Shown: one piece after another, positions 24,302 through 31,935 of the stretch
Position numbering within the stretch: the stretch's first letter is position 1
How the letters are laid out: each line of letters opens with the position of its first letter
DNA from: Methylocapsa acidiphila B2
GTDB taxonomy: Bacteria; Pseudomonadota; Alphaproteobacteria; Rhizobiales; Beijerinckiaceae
DNA: 64,000 bases
Direction of reading: 5' to 3'
Assembly: GCF_000427445.1 (NCBI RefSeq)
Contig: NZ_KE386496.1
Span: 558,001 to 622,000, forward strand
Position numbers and translations under genes: made by a program
The notes under the pieces: generated by a model
Databases searched by the model: none
What the model saw: the letters and a program-made list of their open reading frames with translations, nothing else
Told to the model about the DNA's origin: nothing

Positions 24302-25615
24302 CTACGCCGCATCCTCCTCGACGACTTGCAACTGGACCAGGGCGGCTGGCGCGAGCGTCATAATGGCGCGCCGGGCGAGCTCCTCCGTGGCGTCGACGAT
24401 AAAGGCCGCATAATGCTTTTCGATCATCGCCGTGCTTGTATCGTGAAGCGCCGCCACGAGGCGCACCGGCAGGCCGCAACGCAAGCCGCGCACGATTGAT
24501 GTATGGCGCAACGCGTACATGACTGTCCCGGCTGGCAGGCCGGCCGAGGCGACCGCTGCGCTCCAAAGTCGAAGCGCTTCGCTCGCTGTTTTCCAGGCTT
24601 GCCGGTCGACCCGTTCCCACTTGAAAGGCCCAGTCTGTCGCGAGTGCCAGCGCATCAACAGCGGCTCATGCCCACGGCGACCGTTCAGCGCCGGCTTCAA
24701 TCTGGAGACGACGTCATCTCCGACCGGGACGGCAATGCGCGCCGCCTGCTTAACGCCACGGCCCTTCTTGGAAACCGGGAGCATCACCCGGAGCCTGTCG
24801 ACTTGAACGTCTGCGACCGTGAGCGCGGCGAGCTGAGAGAAGCGGGCGCCGGTCGAAGCCGCGAGAAGCACGAGACGACCGAAGTCGCCGGTCTCATCCA
24901 ACGCAAAGGCTGCATCCGCAAGGCCTCGAACGTCGGCGTCCGATAGCACCTGGCGCCGGGCCTCCGTCGCGGACGGCAAGGCCTTCGTGCCGGACTTTAT
25001 GTCGCCTAGGATGTGCGCCGGAAGTTCGCGGCGCTGCCTCTCGACAGCGGCGTTGAGCGCCGCCCGAAGATCGTTCAAAAGGCGATTTATGGTCGAAGGG
25101 CGAAGCGTGTTCGGCAATCCGTCGCGCCAACGCCGGATGCTTGCGGCGGTCAGCTTCGAAAGCTTCAGCTCGGCAAAGCGCTCATCGGACAAGACATGCT
25201 TCCCGAGCCGCGACTTGGCGTCGGCCCCGCTCGCTGATTTGGCTTCGCGCTCCGAGATGTACGCCTCGATCGCCGAACGCACGGTCGGAGCCGTGGCGAC
25301 GACGTCGCCCGTTTGGCGCGCTTCGATGCCTGCGTATTGCTGGCGCCCCCAGCTGAGGGCGGCGGCGATCGCCTGCGGATAGGGCAGGGCGTCCGGTCCG
25401 GCCCCAGCATCATCGGCCGGCGCGATCCGCTCTTCAACTCGAGCGCCAGCAATGACGATCTTGGCGACCCAAGACCCGACCCCACGCGTCGGCTTTCGGT
25501 AGCCGAGCGAGAGGCCGCCGCGTCCGCCGGAAATGCCGCTCCAATAGGGGTTGCGGTTCGCGGCGAGCTTCGCGCGCTTGGCCGGAGTGTCGAATGCCGC
25601 TTTTTCGGTCGCCAT
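24302..25615 (-). CDS. int: Tyrosine recombinase integrase
   Basis: A 437-residue phage-type integrase that would catalyse recombination at tRNA-Glu. The catalytic arginine is in AASTGARFSQLAALTVADV, the His-x-x-Arg box in YALRHTSIVRGL, and the late His and nucleophilic Tyr in HDTSTAMIEKHYAAF. An N-terminal arm-binding and SAM-like core-binding region occupies about residues 1-230. The ATG at 25615 is preferred over 25696 because the extra stretch is just translation of the GTCTCACACA repeats. The gene reads away from the right att site at 25739. Confidence 0.93.
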   Translation of the reverse strand: MATEKAAFDTPAKRAKLAANRNPYWSGISGGRGGLSLGYRKPTRGVGSWVAKIVIAGARVEERIAPADDAGAGPDALPYPQAIAAALSWGRQQYAGIEARQTGDVVATAPTVRSAIEAYISEREAKSASGADAKSRLGKHVLSDERFAELKLSKLTAASIRRWRDGLPNTLRPSTINRLLNDLRAALNAAVERQRRELPAHILGDIKSGTKALPSATEARRQVLSDADVRGLADAAFALDETGDFGRLVLLAASTGARFSQLAALTVADVQVDRLRVMLPVSKKGRGVKQAARIAVPVGDDVVSRLKPALNGRRGHEPLLMRWHSRQTGPFKWERVDRQAWKTASEALRLWSAAVASAGLPAGTVMYALRHTSIVRGLRCGLPVRLVAALHDTSTAMIEKHYAAFIVDATEELARRAIMTLAPAALVQLQVVEEDAA

Positions 25616-25623
25616 GCTGGTCC

Positions 25624-25645
25624 GTCTCACACAACGTCTCACACA
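25624..25645 (+). repeat. Paired GTCTCACACA repeats (candidate integrase arm sites, right)
   Basis: GTCTCACACA at 25624-25633 and 25636-25645, spaced 12 bp and lying between int and the right core. They match the pair at 5481-5503 in sequence and orientation. Confidence 0.6.
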
Positions 25646-25738
25646 GCGGTATAGACTAGCTAGACAATAAGAGCGAGCGGCAATAAGTGTTTTCAATAAG
25701 TTAGCGCTAGTCTGGACAGTCTGAGCAAGCGTCTCGCG

Positions 25739-25787
25739 GCCCTCTCACGGCGAAAACAGGGGTTCGAGTCCCCTAGGGAGCGCCAAG
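25739..25787 (+). repeat. attR core: displaced tRNA-Glu 3' end
   Basis: An exact 49-bp copy of the tRNA-Glu 3' half including CCA. The 5' half of a tRNA is absent here, so this is a tRNA fragment left by integration. Confidence 0.93.
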
Positions 25788-26135
25788 GAAATCAAAGGGT
25801 TAGCCGGATTCGGCAATCGACTCCGAGGGGCGTCTCGCACGAGCGCTTCCCACTATTCGGAGCGAATGAGCCGACGTCGCGATCGGGAGGCTCGACCTTC
25901 GTCGTAACGTCGCCTCAAGCACAATCATCGCGCTCGTGTTGCTCGTCCAATAGCTTCGCCCCTTGCATGGGCAGGCGGGTAAGATGGCGTGTCGTTTCGG
26001 GTCCGGCGACGCGACGCCCCGTTTCGCGGATGCGTCGCCGCTGACCCTTCGCCGATCATATCGTCAAACATTCTCCGCCGCGCGATCAAGGGGTCGCCCA
26101 TCATATCGGTCGACACAGTCGTCCCCGCAGCGGCG
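25788..26135. other. Right chromosomal flank without a gene
   Basis: No supported gene. The segment 25832-25874 is similar to 5494-5536 inside the left end (35 of 43 bases aligned by eye), well outside the tRNA repeat. Confidence 0.5.
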
Positions 26136-26357
26136 CTAAGGCTTTTCGCCAGCGCGGAGTTTCGCCACGATGCCCTCATATTCAGCGATCGCTTGCTTGA
26201 GCGACAGGGCGTTTTTCTGGGCCGCGCCGACCAATGGGCCAGGCGCCTTGCGTTCGTCGTTTGGCGTCGCCCCGCTCTCCAGCGCCTCGAGTTGCCGTCG
26301 CAAACGAGGGAGCGTCACTTCCTCGATGCGCCGGAGGTAATCCTCCATATACGCCAT
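26136..26357 (-). CDS. Small coiled-coil protein of unknown function
   Basis: A 73-residue charged helical protein (MAYMEDYLRRIEEVTLPRLRRQLEALESG...AIAEYEGIVAKLRAGEKP). The start at 26357 has GGGGAG upstream; an upstream in-frame extension to 26438 is less likely. Family not recognised. Confidence 0.6.
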   Translation of the reverse strand: MAYMEDYLRRIEEVTLPRLRRQLEALESGATPNDERKAPGPLVGAAQKNALSLKQAIAEYEGIVAKLRAGEKP

Positions 26358-26496
26358 AGTCGGCTCCCCATCTGTTTCGCATCGAGCATATAGGAGCCGA
26401 AGAAAGCGCGCGATCGCAACATTGGCGGAAGGGGCCACGGAATTAGGCTCGACGATCTGGAACTTTTCGAGCCAAGATCATTGCGATCGATTCCTC

Positions 26497-28515
26497 CTAA
26501 ATATTCGAGCTGGAGGCAGGCGGAGAGACGGATTCTATATTTCGGTCGGCCTCTTTGAGGCAAAAGTCGAGGGCGTCCTTGAAGGATGTGGCGCAGAAAT
26601 CCGCTTTCGTCCCGGCGCAAAGCGCGTCCAGCCGGGCGGGATCGCTCCGCCAGAATCCGGCGAGCACCTTGGTGTCCCCAAGGCGTCGGCGAAGGCGCCG
26701 CACCGCGAATCGCGCCCTTGCGACATTCAAATCGGCGTCGAAGAAGGAGAGGCACACGATCTGTGGGCTCGTCTCCGCGAGGCGAGAAATGCGGCCGACC
26801 GTCAATGTGGCGGCGGATTGGACGTCGGCGGCGAGGTCGTGCTTTTCGAGAACTTGTGCGAAAAGCGCCGCAGCGGCTTCATCCGGGAGCGTATAGCCGC
26901 CGATGCAGACAATCCGGTGCCTCTTCAACCCGTTCGGCGCCGGGGCCGGCGTCTGATCGACGCCCGCGGGAAGCGAGGAGCCGCTTTCGCTCGACGGGCC
27001 GGTCGGCGCAGGGCTAGACCGCTCGCCGGCCTCGATCTGGGCGTGGAGCTCGGCCTGCGCGCGCGTCGCCGGCTCCTGGATCTCATCGGCTTGATCGGCA
27101 AGGTCGTCGATGAGCTCGTCGATCGTTTGTTGCATCCGATTCTGTCGGCTCATGTCCAGCACGCCGCGGCGAAGATCCGTTTGCGCCATCGACAGCGCGG
27201 GAAGCGCCACCGAGTCGCAATAATCGACGAACGAATTGCCTTGCAGAAAGGCTTCCGCTTGGTCGGCGATCTCGGAGGCGTCTCCGACGAGCAGACGCTG
27301 ATAGAAGGTCTCGGTGGGAGTTAGGGGCGGCGCGTCGCCGAAGATGACTTCGAGAAATCTCAGCCGCTCCACATGCCGGCCGAGTACCACGAGGCAGACC
27401 GTGAGCGGCGTGGAGAGCACAAGGCCGATGGGGCCCCACATCGCGGTCCAGAATGTCGCCGCGATCACGACGGCGATCGGCGAAAGTCCCGTATTGCGTC
27501 CATAGAGCCATGGCTCGACCGCGTTGCCAATGATCGGTTCGACGATGAGGAACAGGGCGGCCGTCGCGAGCGCCATGCCCCAACCGGGGTCGATCGCGGC
27601 GGCGAGCGCGATTGGAAAGGCTGCAGCTATAAATGAGCCGATATAGGGCACGAAACGCAGCAAAAAAGCCGACATGCCCCAAAGAATGGGACTGGGCAGG
27701 CCGATCGCATAAAGGCCAATGGCGACGATGACGCCGAATGACGCGTTGACGAGAGTCTGCGTCAAGAAAAATCGGCTGAGCCGCGCCGCGGCGTCGTTCA
27801 TCGCCAGGGTCGTGCGCTGCAGATCGTCCGCGCCGGCGAGCTTGATGAAGCGATTGCGAAGGTCCTCGCGCTGGAGGAGAATGAAGATGACGAAGACGAC
27901 GACGATCGCGGTCGTCTCCAAGGGGGAAAGCGCTGAACCGGCGATGGTCTGGGCCAGCGCGAAGGGGCCTTTGGACGGCTGCCGGATTTCCACCGGAATG
28001 GGTGGCTGCTCGTTCTGGCTCGCGCCCGAGGCGCCTTTTTGGCGGTTTTCGCGCGCGGGCGCATCAGAAGGCGCTGTCTGGCGCGGATGCGGTTCGATGA
28101 CGGCCTGCAGCGCCTGCGACACTTTTCCAAACAGTGGGTTGTCGGCCGCAGCCGCGCTCAACCTCTCGATTTTCTCGTTGATCGTCGCTTGATAGTTCGG
28201 AAGGTCGACCACGAGCTCGGAAACCTGCCGCGTCAGGAGCGTGCTGGTCGTGAAGGCGACGCCCAAGGCTAGAAGGACGATGATCACGACGGAAAGGAGT
28301 CGGCCGAGGCCCCAGCGCCGCAGCAGGAGAATGGGCGGCGAGAGAACAAAACTCACCAGGATCGCGACCGCGATCGGAATGAGCACGTTGCGCCCGACGT
28401 AAAGCGTGGTCACGACGAATGCGATGAGGAAGAGCGTCGCGAGCATTTCGAGCGTGCGCGCTGGATCGGGCTGTAATTGCGGACGCGTTGTTGGGCTTTG
28501 CAGAAAGTCGCTCAT
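26497..28515 (-). CDS. AI-2E family transporter with extra C-terminal domain
   Basis: A 672-residue membrane protein. Residues about 20-430 are an AI-2E/PerM-type exporter with six to eight hydrophobic segments (LATLFLIAFVVTTLYVG, then ALSPLETTAIVVVFVIFILL and GMSAFLLRFVPYIGSFIAAA) and a charged periplasmic insertion. After a linker, about 560-660 form an alpha/beta domain (HRIVCIGGYTLPDEAAAALF, then ISRLAETSPQIVCLSFFDAD) that looks like a cobalamin-binding/flavodoxin-like fold without an obvious DxHxxG motif. The ATG at 28515 precedes a sensible cytoplasmic N-terminus; the frame continues to 28668. The transported compound is unknown. Confidence 0.8.
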   Translation of the reverse strand: MSDFLQSPTTRPQLQPDPARTLEMLATLFLIAFVVTTLYVGRNVLIPIAVAILVSFVLSPPILLLRRWGLGRLLSVVIIVLLALGVAFTTSTLLTRQVSELVVDLPNYQATINEKIERLSAAAADNPLFGKVSQALQAVIEPHPRQTAPSDAPARENRQKGASGASQNEQPPIPVEIRQPSKGPFALAQTIAGSALSPLETTAIVVVFVIFILLQREDLRNRFIKLAGADDLQRTTLAMNDAAARLSRFFLTQTLVNASFGVIVAIGLYAIGLPSPILWGMSAFLLRFVPYIGSFIAAAFPIALAAAIDPGWGMALATAALFLIVEPIIGNAVEPWLYGRNTGLSPIAVVIAATFWTAMWGPIGLVLSTPLTVCLVVLGRHVERLRFLEVIFGDAPPLTPTETFYQRLLVGDASEIADQAEAFLQGNSFVDYCDSVALPALSMAQTDLRRGVLDMSRQNRMQQTIDELIDDLADQADEIQEPATRAQAELHAQIEAGERSSPAPTGPSSESGSSLPAGVDQTPAPAPNGLKRHRIVCIGGYTLPDEAAAALFAQVLEKHDLAADVQSAATLTVGRISRLAETSPQIVCLSFFDADLNVARARFAVRRLRRRLGDTKVLAGFWRSDPARLDALCAGTKADFCATSFKDALDFCLKEADRNIESVSPPASSSNI

Positions 28516-29066
28516 CGGCGTCCCAGTCTGGCGGAAAGCGTCAGCAACGTCGCACGCGGCTCGAGGTTCCGCCTGCTCCGGCGCGGCTATTAACAGGATT
28601 GCCGGGAGGGTCTGGTCCCGGCGACGCCAGTTCCCGCGGGTCGGGTCAGGAAGGGCGCCTGTCGTCATCGACCCGATGAAAGAACCCTAAAGCGCTTCTT
28701 CTCACGCCGAATATGAGGTCCGCCTGGGCGTGTCCGTTCAAGATTTTGACGTCGGCCGCCGCGGATCGGACATGCCGAGCATCGCGAAATTCAAGGCGCG
28801 GCGCAATGGCGCCAAATTGGACGCTGGGCAGCGCATCGGCAGGCAGAATCGACTCGCTCGATCAAGAAATCGATCGACCTTCATAAGCCCGGGCTATCGA
28901 AGTTCGATCCGCCAGCGCCGCGACAATTTTCCAAGCGTGGGACGCCTGGACTGAACAGCGAAAGCGGCTCGGATCGGGTTGTCATCAAACATTCAAATGG
29001 ACGCTAGTAAGTAGCGCCAACTCGAAGCTTATCGAGTTGAAGCCCATATCAAAGAAGGCGCGAATA
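28516..29066. other. Intergenic region between divergent genes
   Basis: No convincing gene. Short rightward frames here are antisense or random. It must carry the promoters of the AI-2E exporter (leftward) and the beta-propeller protein (rightward). Confidence 0.4.
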
Positions 29067-30650
29067 ATGAAAATCTTGAAGGTGCTTTGCGCCGCCGGCG
29101 CGAGCCTTATCGCGTTGTCGGCGAGCCTCGTCGCCGGCGCGGAGGAGCAACGCGAATACGGCCGGCCGCTGAAGATGTCCTATGTTCCAAATAGCTTGGC
29201 CCAGTCGACGATCAGCCTTGGGCCTTGGGCCCTGCATGAGGCGACTGGCCAGTTCAAACATGACGCCTCCGGCATCGTTCCGACCACGGCGGGGCCGCCC
29301 TATGCGAATTCAGGCGTTCCTTACGCGGCTTATTGCGGATCGAATGGCCAGGTCACGGTCAATCCCGGCGTCAGCCTGATGCAGCCTTACTATTTTCCCT
29401 TCGTGCGCCGGCGCGGCGCCGTTCTCGAAGGATTTTTCGATTATCGTCCGCGCAACGAGCAGGAAGCTTTGGTGGCCGCGACTTCGAGCGATTGGGGCGC
29501 CACTTGGACCTTCAAGGGCGAGGCGCTGGCGCTCAATCCGTACTGTCCGTGGGATGCGACCGACCCGGACAATCTCAATCTGAATGTCAATGGCGTGGAG
29601 ACCGCCTACGGCTCCTCCAGCGCCAATGCGGCTGACAACGGCCTCGGCCACCCTGTTGTCCTCGACATCAACGGCGTACAGCGCGTTTATGAGCTCAATC
29701 GCGCGAATGGCCACATCGACTCCGATCAGCTCGTGGTGCATGCGCTCCGGTCGACGACGCCAGGCTCTCTGACGGGGTTGCCGCAGCTCGGCTATGTGAG
29801 CCCGCTCGCCTCCGGCGGCTATCCGACGCTCGAGTCGACGGCGACTTCGACGACTGGCCTCATCAATCCGGATGCGATCATGGGGGCTGTGCGCGCGGGG
29901 TGGACGACGACTGTCGTTTATGTGTCGAAGACCCTCGACGCCGACACGAGTTTTCCGACTGCGCAGCAATGCCCGAAGACGCCCGCCTTCGCGCTCACCA
30001 ACCTGGTCAATGGCAAGGCGCGCAAAACGAACCATGACGTCACGACGGTGCGGATTGCGACCACGACGGACGGCGTGAACTTCACGGACGTCGGCGCCGC
30101 GCAGGGTCTCAACGATCCGACCACAGTCGCGTTGAACGGCATCCGCTATCTCGGCAGCGGCAGCATCCTCAGCCTTGCGGACGGGCGCTACGGCATGTTT
30201 TTCGGCGCCGGCAACTGCCTTGACAACGATTCCGACGGGTTCCATTTCATCGGCTATGCGGAGACCCAGAATCGGGTGAATGGCGCAGGCGACCTTTTGA
30301 AGTGGCGCGTGATCAACGGGTTGGACAATCCGATCTTGTCAACTGATACGGTCACCGATCCGTCTGGGCCGCGAGCCTATCCGTTGAACGCTCCGATCGT
30401 GAATGTCCGCGGCGCGGACGCCTTGACGTTGGCCCAAGTCGCGCCGTTCACGCCGATCGCGGGCGGCTATAATTCGAACTTCTTCAGCGGCAGAGTCTAT
30501 GATCCGCAAGCGCTCTACACGGACCGCCAGACCGTGACGATCGTCTTCGCGGGCTACAATACGCCGCAACCAAGCAATAATCTCGGCGATTATCGCTCGA
30601 TCGGTCGATTCCAGCTGCGCTTCCCGGAAGGATATGTCGCGCCGTTCTGA
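29067..30650 (+). CDS. Secreted beta-propeller-like protein
   Basis: A 527-residue exported protein. The signal peptide (MKILKVLCAAGASLIALSASLVAGAEE) follows a GAAGG Shine-Dalgarno at the chosen ATG 29067. The mature part has repeating beta blades with Asp-box-like SSDWGATW and TTDGVNFTDVG, as in five-bladed glycoside hydrolase/sialidase-type propellers (GH43, GH68 or GH33 shapes). I do not see a convincing catalytic set, so an enzyme activity is not claimed. It stands between a transporter and a LuxR-type gene. Confidence 0.6.
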   Translation: MKILKVLCAAGASLIALSASLVAGAEEQREYGRPLKMSYVPNSLAQSTISLGPWALHEATGQFKHDASGIVPTTAGPPYANSGVPYAAYCGSNGQVTVNPGVSLMQPYYFPFVRRRGAVLEGFFDYRPRNEQEALVAATSSDWGATWTFKGEALALNPYCPWDATDPDNLNLNVNGVETAYGSSSANAADNGLGHPVVLDINGVQRVYELNRANGHIDSDQLVVHALRSTTPGSLTGLPQLGYVSPLASGGYPTLESTATSTTGLINPDAIMGAVRAGWTTTVVYVSKTLDADTSFPTAQQCPKTPAFALTNLVNGKARKTNHDVTTVRIATTTDGVNFTDVGAAQGLNDPTTVALNGIRYLGSGSILSLADGRYGMFFGAGNCLDNDSDGFHFIGYAETQNRVNGAGDLLKWRVINGLDNPILSTDTVTDPSGPRAYPLNAPIVNVRGADALTLAQVAPFTPIAGGYNSNFFSGRVYDPQALYTDRQTVTIVFAGYNTPQPSNNLGDYRSIGRFQLRFPEGYVAPF

Positions 30651-30660
30651 TCCGTTGCGA

Positions 30661-30684
30661 GGGAGTGGGCTAACGCCCGCTCCC
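30661..30684 (+). terminator. Hairpin after the beta-propeller gene
   Basis: GGGAGTGGGC (30661-30670) pairs with GCCCGCTCCC (30675-30684) with one wobble and loop TAAC, 11 bp after the stop. There is no T-run, so termination would be weak. Confidence 0.4.
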
Positions 30685-30759
30685 ACCCGCTCTGGATAGG
30701 ATGAAAGCGTTCGCAAGGGGCGGCAACCCTTGCGATGCGCGGAGAAAAAGTAGGGGCGC

Positions 30760-30948
30760 TTATTGAATGAAGCCGGCGCGTATCGCCTTCGCGACGGCAT
30801 GGGCGCGATTGACGGCATTCAATTTCTCGCGGGCCGCTTCGATTTGTTTTTTCACGGTTTCCGGCGAAATATTGAGTATGATTGCGATGTCCTCCGTCGA
30901 TTTCCCCTCGGCCACCCATTGAAGCGTTTCAATTTGCCGTCTTGTCAT
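30760..30948 (-). CDS. Solitary LuxR-type HTH protein
   Basis: A 62-residue protein that is almost entirely the GerE/LuxR helix-turn-helix: TRRQIETLQWVAEGKSTEDIAIILNISPETVKKQIEAAREKLNAVNRAHAVAKAI. No receiver or ligand domain is present, so it may be controlled by its own level or a partner. The ATG at 30948 has GGGGAG upstream; the frame also opens at a GTG (30999) with 17 extra residues. It reads toward the beta-propeller gene and away from the Gly/Pro-rich gene. Confidence 0.75.
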   Translation of the reverse strand: MTRRQIETLQWVAEGKSTEDIAIILNISPETVKKQIEAAREKLNAVNRAHAVAKAIRAGFIQ

Positions 30949-31357
30949 GCCGTCTCCCCGAGTCGGCCGCAGTTCGATGACGCGTTGACTTCGATTCACG
31001 AATTCGCGGGCGCGGACAGGTCAGCCTGGATCGCCGTATCCCACCCGAACGCGACACGATCATAATTGATCGATATGCCTCTTCGCATCGCGGCTTCGGC
31101 GCGTCATTTTGACCGTCGCGCCTTGCGCGAACGTATCCGGGGCGGGTCACTTCTGAATGCAGCTGATGAGTCTCGCAGCGAATCGCTTCGCTTCGCCTTG
31201 CCGACGCCATTGCGGGAGTCGCTGCCGCGTTTTCGCTATTCGCGAGGCTGACGGAGGATGCGAAAACAGATAAGGAGCAGCTGGAGCCGCACCATATGGA
31301 ATTCTTCGCAGAGCCTTCTATTTCTTAAATATTCACTTCCTGACGAAAGGCGAATCT
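30949..31357. other. Intergenic region between divergent genes
   Basis: No supported gene. It must contain the promoter of the LuxR-type gene and that of the secreted Gly/Pro-rich gene. Confidence 0.4.
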
Positions 31358-31912
31358 ATGTTCGAGGATTTGAAATTGCGCGGGTTTGCAGCCGCGGCCG
31401 TCGCGATTGCGATGGCCGGAGGTCCAGCGCAAGCCATTCCGACGGCGCCGATCGGCAAGCTGGTCTCGTCCCAGCCCGACGGCGCGATCGCGCCGGAACA
31501 GATTCGGGCCGGCGGGCGTCATGCCGGCGGCCATCGGCCCGGCGGCGGCGGCTGGCATGGCGGCCACAGACCCGGCGGAGGTTGGCACGGCGGCAATGGA
31601 CCTGGCGGCGGTTGGCATGGACGCCCCCCGGCGGCTCGCCCCCCTGTCGGTCGCCCACCGGTGGGGGGTCGTCCGCCCGTGGCCCCCCCTCCCGTCGGTC
31701 GCCCGCCAGTTGGTCGCCCGCCCGTCGTCGCGCCTCCGCCGGTTGGCGCCGCTTGGGTGCGTCCCTACTACTGGGCGCCCGGCGCGGCGATCGGTTTCGT
31801 CACCGCAGCGACCGCCGCGGCCTGGGCCTCTGCGCCGCCGCAGCCGGGCCTCTGTTGGTATTATACCGATCCGAGCCGTCGGAACGGTTTCTGGGACACC
31901 TGTCCGCGTTGA
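31358..31912 (+). CDS. Secreted Gly/His/Pro-rich repeat protein
   Basis: A 184-residue exported protein. A signal peptide (FAAAAVAIAMAGGPAQA) is followed by a low-complexity segment: three RPGGGWHGG-type units (about 60-90), then PPVGRPPVG repeats (about 95-130). A conserved end contains one hydrophobic stretch and CWYYTDPSRRNGFWDTCP with two cysteines. His-Trp-Gly repeats could bind metals or surfaces; this is inference. A GAAAGG Shine-Dalgarno precedes the ATG. It lies 23 bp before the sulfatase and may share its transcript. Confidence 0.65.
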   Translation: MFEDLKLRGFAAAAVAIAMAGGPAQAIPTAPIGKLVSSQPDGAIAPEQIRAGGRHAGGHRPGGGGWHGGHRPGGGWHGGNGPGGGWHGRPPAARPPVGRPPVGGRPPVAPPPVGRPPVGRPPVVAPPPVGAAWVRPYYWAPGAAIGFVTAATAAAWASAPPQPGLCWYYTDPSRRNGFWDTCPR

Positions 31913-31935
31913 TGATGAAATTGGAGGCGTAGAAA

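Larger units (their letters stand above)
5400..25787. mobile_element. Integrated phage-like element in tRNA-Glu (about 20.4 kb)
   Basis: The limits are two exact 49-bp direct repeats of the tRNA-Glu 3' end (5400-5448 and 25739-25787). A tyrosine integrase gene is near the right repeat, its start 124 bp inside. Contents are cargo at left, an ejection-protein operon, recombination and replication genes, and small DNA-binding proteins. No capsid, portal, large terminase or tail gene is visible, so it is either a decayed prophage or a satellite-like element that needs a helper. Base composition is uneven: 6.3-9.9 kb is visibly AT-richer than the rest. Confidence 0.9.
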
